A DNA stretch of 64,000 bases, from positions 62,001 to 126,000 of the forward strand of contig CAWDTS010000010.1 of NCBI GenBank assembly GCA_963805325.1. The letters run 5' to 3'. The stretch comes from DASWJZ01 sp963805325 (GTDB taxonomy: Bacteria > Pseudomonadota > Alphaproteobacteria > Rhizobiales > Afifellaceae). Position numbers and translations under genes: made by a program. Shown piece by piece: positions 51,690 to 58,596 of this stretch; position 1 is the first letter of the stretch; every line of letters begins with the position of its first letter. The notes under the pieces were generated by a model. The model did not search any database. It was not told where the DNA came from and saw only the letters and a program-made list of their open reading frames with translations.

Positions 51690-52766
51690 ATGGCAGCGAA
51701 GACGATGCAGGCGGTCATGTGCCGCGGACCGGAGGACTACCGCCTTGAAGAACGGCCGGTGCCGGAGCCCGGACCAGGCGAAGTCGTGATCCGCGTGGAG
51801 TCTGTCGGTATCTGCGCCAGCGACATCAAATGCTATCTCGGCGCGTCGATGTTCTGGGGCGATCAACACCGCAAGGGCTACTGCCAGCCGCCGGTGGTCC
51901 CGGGCCATGAATTCGTCGGCGAGGTCGTCGCGCTCGGAGAGGGAGCGGGCGCGAAATACGACCTTGCGATCGGCGACCGGGCGGTCTCTGAGCAGATCGT
52001 GCCCTGCTGGAACTGCCGCTATTGCCAGCGCGGCCAATACTGGATGTGCCAGGTCCATGACATCTACGGCTTCCACCAGCGCACCTTCGGGGCGATGTCG
52101 GAATTCATGCTCTTTCCCGCCGGCGCGCTGAACTACAAGGTGCCGAAATCGATCCCGGCCGAGCACGCAGCCTTCATCGAACCGCTTGCCTGCTCCATCC
52201 ACGCCGTGCAGCGCGGCAACATCGAGTTTCAAGACGTCGTGGTGATCGCCGGCGCCGGGCCGCTGGGCCTCGGCATGGTGGCGGCCGCGCATCTCAAGGG
52301 ACCGCGGCTCCTGATCGCCGTCGACTTCAGCGATAGCAGGCTGGAGACCGCGAAGCTTTGCGGCGCCGATCTCGGCCTCAATCCCGGCAAGGTGGACGTG
52401 GTCGACGAGGTGATGAAGCTCACTGACGGCTATGGCTGCGATGTCTATATCGAGGCGACCGGGCATCCGGCGGCCGTGGAGTCCGGACTCCAGATGATCC
52501 GCAAGCTCGGCACGTTCGTGGAGTTCAGCGTCATGCGTGAGCCTGTAACGGTGGACTGGACGATCATCGGCGACAGCAAGGAGCTGAACATCCACGGGGC
52601 CCACCTCTCGCCGCATTGCTATCCGGTCGCGATCAAGATGCTGGCGGAAGGTAGGCTGCCGATGGACCGAATCGTCACGCACGCGCTTCCGCTCGCCGAC
52701 TTCCAGAAGGGCATCGACCTCGTCGCGTCCGGCAAGTCGTCGATCAAGGTGACGCTGCGCCCTTGA
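51690..52766 (+). CDS. Zinc-type polyol dehydrogenase, erythritol/L-threitol dehydrogenase-like
   Basis: A 358-residue medium-chain dehydrogenase. Catalytic zinc ligands are in GICASDIKC and GHEF; the structural-zinc Cys cluster is CWNCRYCQRGQYWMC; the cofactor motif is GAGPLGLG. From memory it matches the mycobacterial erythritol/L-threitol dehydrogenase EltD along its length (KCYxGAxxFWGD, SEQIVPCWxC, GAHLxPxCxPxAIKM). It would oxidise a four-carbon polyol to erythrulose with NAD. GGAAGGAG precedes the ATG. Substrate range needs biochemical proof. Confidence 0.85.
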   Translation: MAAKTMQAVMCRGPEDYRLEERPVPEPGPGEVVIRVESVGICASDIKCYLGASMFWGDQHRKGYCQPPVVPGHEFVGEVVALGEGAGAKYDLAIGDRAVSEQIVPCWNCRYCQRGQYWMCQVHDIYGFHQRTFGAMSEFMLFPAGALNYKVPKSIPAEHAAFIEPLACSIHAVQRGNIEFQDVVVIAGAGPLGLGMVAAAHLKGPRLLIAVDFSDSRLETAKLCGADLGLNPGKVDVVDEVMKLTDGYGCDVYIEATGHPAAVESGLQMIRKLGTFVEFSVMREPVTVDWTIIGDSKELNIHGAHLSPHCYPVAIKMLAEGRLPMDRIVTHALPLADFQKGIDLVASGKSSIKVTLRP

Positions 52767-52795
52767 ACCGTGACGATTGAGAACGGGAGGACGGA

Positions 52796-53521
52796 ATGGA
52801 GTTCGCGAAAAAAAGGGTCCTCGTAACGGGGGCCGGAAAGGGAATTGGGCGGATCACCGCGGTCAAGCTGGCGGCCGAAGGCGCCAAGGTGATCGCCCTC
52901 AGCCGCACGGCCTCCGACCTGAAAAGCCTGAAGCAGGAGATCGAATGCGCGACGATCACCTGTGATCTGGCCGACATGGAGGAGACCAGACGCGCGGTTC
53001 TCTCTGCGCGGCCGTTCGATCTCCTGGTCAACAACGCCGGCACCACCAAGCTGGAATCCTTTCTCGAAGCCTCCGTCGAAACGTTCGACTGGCTGATGAG
53101 CGTGAACACCAAGGCGCCCATGGTCATCGCGCAGGAGGCGGCGCGCGACTGGGTCGCTCGCGGGCACAAGGGCGCCATTGTCAATGTATCCAGCATGGCC
53201 GCCTTCCAGGGCGTTCCCGACCACACAGCCTACTGCGCCACGAAAGGCGCGCTCGATGCGATGTCGCGCGTGATGGCGGTGGAACTGGGCCCGCACGGCA
53301 TCCGGGTGAACTGCGTCAATCCCGTGGTGACGTTGACGCCGATGGCGGTGAAGGCGTGGAGCGACGAGGCCAAGGCCGCCTCGATGCTGAGCCGCATTCC
53401 GCTCGGGCGCTTCGTCGAGCCGGAAGAGGTTGCCGACGTGATCCTGTTCCTGCTCAGCGACCGCTCTTCGATGGTGAACGGGTCGGAGATATTCGTCGAC
53501 GGCGGTTTTCGCGCGCGTTGA
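52796..53521 (+). CDS. SDR oxidoreductase, L-xylulose reductase (DCXR)-like
   Basis: A 241-residue classical SDR: VTGAGKGIGR, VNNAGTTK, catalytic Ser in NVSSMA, YCATKGALD, and ELGPHGIRVNCVNPVV. The segments LSRIPLGRF and ILFLLSDRSSM near the C-terminus are close to mammalian and bacterial dicarbonyl/L-xylulose reductases. It probably interconverts a keto sugar and a polyol, working with the zinc dehydrogenase 29 nt upstream. GGGAGGACGGA precedes the ATG. Confidence 0.85.
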   Translation: MEFAKKRVLVTGAGKGIGRITAVKLAAEGAKVIALSRTASDLKSLKQEIECATITCDLADMEETRRAVLSARPFDLLVNNAGTTKLESFLEASVETFDWLMSVNTKAPMVIAQEAARDWVARGHKGAIVNVSSMAAFQGVPDHTAYCATKGALDAMSRVMAVELGPHGIRVNCVNPVVTLTPMAVKAWSDEAKAASMLSRIPLGRFVEPEEVADVILFLLSDRSSMVNGSEIFVDGGFRAR

Positions 53522-53532
53522 CCGCGCCGGCG

Positions 53533-54213
53533 CTAGAAGCTTTCGGCGTCGCTCGCGAGCTTCTGCAGCGCGGGAACATCCAGCAGCACGAGGCGCCGTC
53601 CGCGCTTTTCGATGAGCTTCTGCTTCGACAGCGCGCTCATTTCGCGTGAGACCGCCTCCCGGTGCGAGCTGATCGTCGCGGCTAGCTCGAAGTGCGTGGG
53701 GGCGGGGCTGATCGAGGCCGGCTCGTCGGGCTTTTGCGACTGTTCCGACAGACGGAGAAGCTCGCGGATCAGCCGCTTGCGAAGGACCAGCGTACTGTAC
53801 TCGTAAACGCGCTCCGTCAGGCGGCGCACCTGGGCTGAAAGATATTCGAGCAGGGTCCAGGTGAAAGTGGGGCGGGTGTTGACGATCTCCCGGAACGCCG
53901 CCTCCGGCAGTCGCGCGGCGCGCATCTCATCGAGCGCGGCCACGGTTGCCGATCTCGGCTGCGCGTCGATCGCGGCGAGCTCGCCGAAGATATCGCCGGG
54001 CTCGATATCGCGATAGGCGACGGTGCGGCCGCTCTCAGAAAACAGTGTCGCGCGCGCCCGACCTTCCAGGACGAAGAAGACGTCGCGGCCGCTCTCATCG
54101 TGCGCAATGATGGTCTCATCCCGCCGGTAGCGCCGCACGAACCAGCGCGCGGAAAGCGCGGCACGATCCGCGTCGCTCAGTCTCGATAGAAAGGTCGCGA
54201 AAGCGGTCATCAC
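53533..54213 (-). CDS. Crp/Fnr-family transcriptional regulator
   Basis: A 226-residue regulator with an N-terminal cyclic-nucleotide-binding fold and a C-terminal winged helix. The cNMP pocket looks complete: Glu78 in FGELA and Arg87-Ser88 in PRSATVAA match the cAMP-contact residues of E. coli CRP. The recognition helix contains HREAVSREM, as in the CRP/FNR family. No FNR-type Cys cluster is present. With three adenylate cyclase genes in the window, cAMP is its likely ligand. It converges on the polyol SDR gene (11 nt gap). Confidence 0.9.
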   Translation of the reverse strand: MMTAFATFLSRLSDADRAALSARWFVRRYRRDETIIAHDESGRDVFFVLEGRARATLFSESGRTVAYRDIEPGDIFGELAAIDAQPRSATVAALDEMRAARLPEAAFREIVNTRPTFTWTLLEYLSAQVRRLTERVYEYSTLVLRKRLIRELLRLSEQSQKPDEPASISPAPTHFELAATISSHREAVSREMSALSKQKLIEKRGRRLVLLDVPALQKLASDAESF

Positions 54214-54359
54214 GGGGCCTCGCGGGCAGCGGCGGCGCGCCCTTCAACTTCTTTCACGCGCGCCCGAGCGTGGCGCAGCGACTGTGGGAATTGCCACAGA
54301 CGCGGGAATGCCTGCTCCCGATAGTCGAAGCAGCAAGTTGGTTCACCTGGGAGGGAGCC

Positions 54360-54494
54360 ATGCGCAAGTCTCGTGAAAGCTCCGCTGATCGGATCTGGAA
54401 GGAAAAACTCGATCTCTGCGCCTCGCCGCCGGAAGCGATCGTCATGCTGGTCCTGATGATAGCGCTCGCGGCAGGCATGCTCGTCGCCTACTGA
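54360..54494 (+). CDS. Possible 44-aa single-helix membrane protein
   Basis: A 44-codon ORF from an ATG with GGAGGGA 4 nt upstream. The N-terminal half is charged (MRKSRESSADRIWKEKLDL) and the C-terminal half is one hydrophobic helix (IVMLVLMIALAAGMLVAY). Coding is plausible because of the ribosome binding site and the clean helix. Function unknown. It lies between the Crp gene and the end of the TfuA-YcaO operon, on the opposite strand to both. Confidence 0.45.
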   Translation: MRKSRESSADRIWKEKLDLCASPPEAIVMLVLMIALAAGMLVAY

Positions 54495-54571
54495 CCGTTG
54501 TCTACGAACCCGGCCTGCCGCGCGGCGAGCGCTTCCATCTCGCGCGGCAGCCAACCGCCGGGCACAGGCGA

Positions 54572-55402
54572 TTATTCGGTCATGCGCCCGCTGCGATGCG
54601 CCATCATCATCCGCCCGGCATACATCGTCGGCGACCGCTTGCCCGGCAGGTTGGCGTCGAGGACGAGCTGCTCAATGAATCCCTGGTTAATCTCGATCTC
54701 CACACACTGATCGAGCTTGTCGACCAGCCAGACGCGATAGCCGGCTTTCTCCTTGAGCTGGTAGCCCGAATCGTCGGCCGGGATCAGCTTCGGTTTCGCA
54801 GGGATCAGCATGACCTTCGGCTTCGGGAGTTGATAGGTGTGCCCTTCGTAGGCGTAGCCGAAAATGATGCCTGTCGTGAACTCCGTGGTCGCGCACTGAT
54901 CGTTGTCCTCGTCGTCATCTCCTTCGCCTTCATCTTCCGCGTCTCTTGCTCCTGCCGGCTTGATCTTCGTGATCGAGGTCTGAATGGCGCTGACCATGAT
55001 CAGGTAGCCGCGCATGATCGCGTCGACGAAGACGTGGCTGTACATGGAGGTTTCGAGAGCAGCCCCACCAAGGAACGCACTCACGTTGCGGTCCTTTAGC
55101 GTCCCGTTCAGCGCGTCGACTACGGATTTTCGCCTGTTGTCGTGCGGCTCGCCGTGCTTTCCCGACCCGTCGTCCTTGCCCGGCTCATACCCCGCCTCGT
55201 CGTCCTTTATTGGATATTTGTCTTTGCTGTTGAGCCGAAGGACCAGGAAGCCGCCGGGGCCGGTCACAGCATGCATCTCGGAGGACGTTGTCTTCGTGTC
55301 GTTTGTCTGCCCCGGTATCCCGTAGAGACGGACCTGCGTCGCGTTGAACGCGCCGTAGCTGCTGTCGGAGGTGTATGTCGGACGATAGAATTCATCGTTC
55401 AT
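54572..55402 (-). CDS. Unrecognised acidic protein, last gene of the TfuA-YcaO operon
   Basis: A 276-residue soluble protein with no signal peptide. I do not recognise a family. Features: a Tyr/Ser-rich start (MNDEFYRPTYTSDSSYGAF), a Lys/Asp-rich charged region (about 60-92), a central helix (about 105-145), an acidic run DAEDEGEGDDDEDND (about 154-168) followed by Cys, then a beta-type C-terminal part with IIFGYAYEGHTYQLPKP and EIEINQGFIEQL. It starts 15 nt after the metalloprotease stop, so it is cotranscribed. It could be a structural partner or the target of the TfuA-YcaO modification; there is no direct proof. Confidence 0.65.
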   Translation of the reverse strand: MNDEFYRPTYTSDSSYGAFNATQVRLYGIPGQTNDTKTTSSEMHAVTGPGGFLVLRLNSKDKYPIKDDEAGYEPGKDDGSGKHGEPHDNRRKSVVDALNGTLKDRNVSAFLGGAALETSMYSHVFVDAIMRGYLIMVSAIQTSITKIKPAGARDAEDEGEGDDDEDNDQCATTEFTTGIIFGYAYEGHTYQLPKPKVMLIPAKPKLIPADDSGYQLKEKAGYRVWLVDKLDQCVEIEINQGFIEQLVLDANLPGKRSPTMYAGRMMMAHRSGRMTE

Positions 55403-55417
55403 CGTGCCTCTCCCTGT

Positions 55418-56716
55418 TCACAAGATTTCCCGCCAGCGGAAATTCTCCTCGACGTTGGCGACGAGCGTCGGACTGTGCCGCTGGCACACGTCGAGTAGTT
55501 CCATTGCGACCCCCTCGAAGGTCAGATCGTCGGGGTCGAGCCGCGGCCACACCATCGAGAGCGCCTTCGCGACATCGTCGCGCGCCGCAATGAGGGCGCT
55601 TTTGAAGAGGAACGGCTGGGCGCGGAATGCCTTCGTCGTGAACGACGAGATACGCTCCATCGCCGGTCCGTTCATCTCTCGGATGTCGACGTCGAGAAGC
55701 CGCGGGTCGGCAAGGCCATCAGTCACAAGCCGCGCGTGATAATCGTCGACGACGGCGTCGAAGATGGCGCCGGTGAACGGGCGCGACCGGTCATGCACCT
55801 CGCCGCTGACCTCGCTCATGCGGCGCGAATTGCTGGCGAGCCGGATCTGACGGTCTCCGACAAGCTCCCCGATGCGGTTCAGCTCGTTCAGGATGAGAAG
55901 GTTGCCGTTGCAGTGGCGGAGCAGCCGGTCGAGGCCGCTGTCGAAATGCAGGAACGACAAGAGCGAGATCAGATCGGCGTTCGCTTCGTGGAACGGCGCG
56001 AAGTCGCCCTGTTCGATCGTCTCGGTCGGAAACCCGAAGAGCGAGAAAAGAATGGCGTGGCCCACCTCGTGGGCGATCACATCGAAGTTCAGTGCGTAGG
56101 GATATGCCTGCCCGTCCGGTCCTTGATCCTGGCCGAGCTCCAGGTAGCCGAAGCCGGACTGGGCGTTGTTCCAATCGAGCGAGGGAATGATCTCAAGCCG
56201 CTCATAGGTGTCGGCGAAGTGCCAGACGGTCGGGTGGCCCAGGTAGCTTTCCCAGACATCGAGCACGCGGCGCACGGACGCGAAGGCGTGCGCCGCCACG
56301 AACTGGCGCGAGCCCGGGTCGAGATGGTCGAAATGTCCGTCCGGACCCGCCACCGCTGGCGGGAAGACCTCCCCAACGAAGGGCGGCAGCATCGGAAATT
56401 CGTAGGGCTCCTTCTCGAAGAGCGGATCCTGGACATACATTCGATCGTCGGCAGGCCCGGGCTGAATGCGGTCGGGCGGGGTCTCGATCCATACCGTCTC
56501 GGGGGTCGAGTAGCCGGAGAGATGCGGGACTTGCGGGAACAAAAGGAACCGCGTTCCGAGCGCAGCTTCTCCCGCGCTCGTCTCGTGGACCGTGCCGAAG
56601 TGCCCGGTTCCCAACATGCGTGAGACGCTATCACAGTTGCGAAGGCTAATAAACGCGGGGGTTGTGCGGTTCGGCTCCGAATCCCTGCGTTCAGATGCCG
56701 ATTCCGGCGTGCTCAA
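55418..56716 (-). CDS. Gluzincin-type zinc metalloprotease
   Basis: Up to 432 residues. The zinc site is HEVGH (about residue 218) within FDVIAHEVGHAILF, and the third ligand is probably the Glu of FHEANADLISL, 30 residues on, the spacing of M4-like gluzincins. No signal peptide is seen, so it may act in the cytoplasm, for example as a maturation or leader peptidase. The listed start is a TTG inside the TfuA gene end (26-nt overlap); the ATG at 56617 would give 399 residues. It is cotranscribed with tfuA and ycaO. Confidence 0.8.
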   Translation of the reverse strand: MSTPESASERRDSEPNRTTPAFISLRNCDSVSRMLGTGHFGTVHETSAGEAALGTRFLLFPQVPHLSGYSTPETVWIETPPDRIQPGPADDRMYVQDPLFEKEPYEFPMLPPFVGEVFPPAVAGPDGHFDHLDPGSRQFVAAHAFASVRRVLDVWESYLGHPTVWHFADTYERLEIIPSLDWNNAQSGFGYLELGQDQGPDGQAYPYALNFDVIAHEVGHAILFSLFGFPTETIEQGDFAPFHEANADLISLLSFLHFDSGLDRLLRHCNGNLLILNELNRIGELVGDRQIRLASNSRRMSEVSGEVHDRSRPFTGAIFDAVVDDYHARLVTDGLADPRLLDVDIREMNGPAMERISSFTTKAFRAQPFLFKSALIAARDDVAKALSMVWPRLDPDDLTFEGVAMELLDVCQRHSPTLVANVEENFRWREIL

Positions 56717-57413
56717 GGTCGCGCGCGAAGGCCGTCGTCATCACAAAGCGCACTGCGTGCGGCGGCGCTGTGAGTGCGCCTCGCTGAACTAGTAGCAGCG
56801 CCTCAAGCGCATCGCGCTTCTTCTGTTCGACCAGCATTGAGCCGAGGAGGCTCAACAATTCCTGGGCTGCCGGGTCGGCCGGCAGCGCCTCGGCGACTAT
56901 CCGCCCCATGGTGCGGTCCCGGAAGTTCAAGCGGCGCGCCGCATCGTCGAGACGTATCCGGAGCTCACGAGAGATCGCCCCGCTGCGCTCGGCTCTCCGG
57001 AACGTCATGCGCAGGTCGACCGCGGCAAGCGTCAGGGGCGCGCAGTTGACCTCCGGCGGGCCATGAAGAACGGCAACGGCGTCATCGGGCAGAAAGGCGA
57101 AGCGGCGATACCATCGATAGATGAGGCCGACGCCTTGCATGTGCGGGAAGAGTTCGGCAGCCCTGAGCGCGCCCATGCTCGCGGCGCCAACGACGGGCAC
57201 GCCGCGGCTGAGAGCCCACAGAATTTCCTTGTGCCTCACGGCGGGCTCGCCCTGGAACGTGCCGTCGACAATCAGGATTACGGCCGGGTCGTAGCGCTGA
57301 ACGGCACGGACGATCGACCCCTGCGTCGCCGGGAGCAGATAGACGGCATCGAGGATCTTCCGCGCTTCGGCGAGAGCGAGCGTCGGTCCGAGGAAGACGA
57401 CGGGAGGCCGCAT
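56691..57413 (-). CDS. TfuA-like protein
   Basis: A 240-residue TfuA-domain protein. Family segments: VVFLGPTLALAEA, LPATQGSIVRAV, VILIVDGTFQGEPAVRHKEIL, and GAASMGALRAAEL with MQGVGLIYRWY. TfuA proteins partner YcaO enzymes in making backbone thioamides: in trifolitoxin-type and thioviridamide-type peptides, and on methyl-coenzyme M reductase in methanogens, where TfuA is thought to handle the sulfur donor. The ATG at 57413 lies 22 nt after the ycaO stop and begins just before the conserved VVFLGP. Confidence 0.92.
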   Translation of the reverse strand: MRPPVVFLGPTLALAEARKILDAVYLLPATQGSIVRAVQRYDPAVILIVDGTFQGEPAVRHKEILWALSRGVPVVGAASMGALRAAELFPHMQGVGLIYRWYRRFAFLPDDAVAVLHGPPEVNCAPLTLAAVDLRMTFRRAERSGAISRELRIRLDDAARRLNFRDRTMGRIVAEALPADPAAQELLSLLGSMLVEQKKRDALEALLLVQRGALTAPPHAVRFVMTTAFARDLEHAGIGI

Positions 57414-57435
57414 GCTTCTCGGCGTGTCGGGCGGC

Positions 57436-58596
57436 TCATCCCTCAAGGAGCGGCTCCAGTTCCGGCATGATGATCCGCACAACGGAAAGCTCGGCGATCG
57501 GAGACGTGTCGACTGCGACGGACAGGACGCTCGATATGTCGTTGTCCGACAGCCTCGTCAGCAGAGTAGATCGCGCGTCGCCGTCCGTCTCTGTGTTCGG
57601 TTCGGCGATAGCGTCGAAGCCGAGCGGGCAGGGGCCGTCGGCGAGAAGCCGTCTGTGGGTTTCGATGTTCGCGCGGTCGGGATATTTCGGATAGCTGGCG
57701 CGCGTGATGTCGTCGCGCGCGCCCGAGATGGCCGCAAGCCGCGTCTGCGCCGCCTCGCAGATCGCATGGACGATCGCAGCGGCCGGATCGAGACCGGCGG
57801 CCCAGCCATCGGCCGGGTAGGGGAGGAGCGCGGCGTCGCCCACTTCCATCAGATGGCACCAGATCACCGGCACCCCGAACGGCGACGGCGCGTGCCAGAG
57901 GCCGACGAGCAGGCCTTTGGCCGCAAGTTTTTGCAGGAGGTCGCCGACCGCAGAATCGTCGATCGTTGCGGCATCGAGGCGAAAGCGTTGAAAGAAGCCG
58001 TGCGTTCGATGCGCGCGCGCGATGGCATCCCTTTCGATGCACTCCAGGATGCCGTGCACGATGGCGTCGTCCTCCGTGAAGGCTGCGGCAAGGCCCGTGG
58101 TCGATGCGGCGAACATGCCGTCGTGGGCGAGCGGCTTTTCGACGTAAGCCGTGTGGACGAGCTCGAACGGGACCGGCTGCGAGGCGCCGGAGAGAAGATC
58201 GCGCGCCGTGACCCAGGCGGTGTCCATGCCGCGCCAGTCGGGTGCCGCCCCACCGAGCAGGAACCGATCGAAGCGGCCGGCCGGAACGCCCAGCGACTCC
58301 GCCGAGGCGATCGCGATGTCGAAGTTCGCGACGCGCTCGCTGAAGGCGGTCTCCGCCGCTTCGAGGATGGCGGAGACCGCCGCTGCGGTCGCGTCCATGC
58401 CCTTGCCCTGTGAGACGGCGTTGGAAAGAGAAAAGGGCCTGACGGCCTGCATCACCGGAATGCCGATCGTATCGAGACCGGTGATGTCGGCGACGCGAGT
58501 GATGCCGATCGCGTCGCGCATCGTCATCAATCGGGCGAGCGCTTCCGCAGCGGGTGGGCCGCGCCGCGCATAGCGATCGGCAACTTCGCCGCTCAT
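57436..58596 (-). CDS. YcaO-family ATP-dependent amide-activating enzyme (TfuA-associated)
   Basis: A 386-residue YcaO. The N-terminal segment RVADITGLDTIGIPV and SQGKGMD are typical; ATP and magnesium are held by the ECIERDAIAR and ICEAAQTRLAAISGARDD helices. The C-terminus (IIMPELEPLLEG) lacks the Pro-rich tail of azoline cyclodehydratases, and no E1-like partner gene is present, which with the adjacent tfuA points to thioamide rather than azoline formation. The enzyme phosphorylates a backbone amide so that sulfide can replace oxygen. Its ATG overlaps the stop of the cyclase-ATPase gene by one base. Confidence 0.93.
   Translation of the reverse strand: MSGEVADRYARRGPPAAEALARLMTMRDAIGITRVADITGLDTIGIPVMQAVRPFSLSNAVSQGKGMDATAAAVSAILEAAETAFSERVANFDIAIASAESLGVPAGRFDRFLLGGAAPDWRGMDTAWVTARDLLSGASQPVPFELVHTAYVEKPLAHDGMFAASTTGLAAAFTEDDAIVHGILECIERDAIARAHRTHGFFQRFRLDAATIDDSAVGDLLQKLAAKGLLVGLWHAPSPFGVPVIWCHLMEVGDAALLPYPADGWAAGLDPAAAIVHAICEAAQTRLAAISGARDDITRASYPKYPDRANIETHRRLLADGPCPLGFDAIAEPNTETDGDARSTLLTRLSDNDISSVLSVAVDTSPIAELSVVRIIMPELEPLLEG

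Noticed and set aside
54360..54494. The 44-residue ORF as the precursor peptide of the TfuA-YcaO system
   Set aside because: It is on the opposite strand and its C-terminal half is a plain membrane helix, unlike a leader-core peptide. Kept only as a possible small membrane protein.
54210..54554. Minus-strand 114-codon ORF as a RiPP precursor for YcaO
   Set aside because: It overlaps the end of the Crp gene region, has no ribosome binding site or Gly/Cys-rich core, and looks like non-coding shadow.
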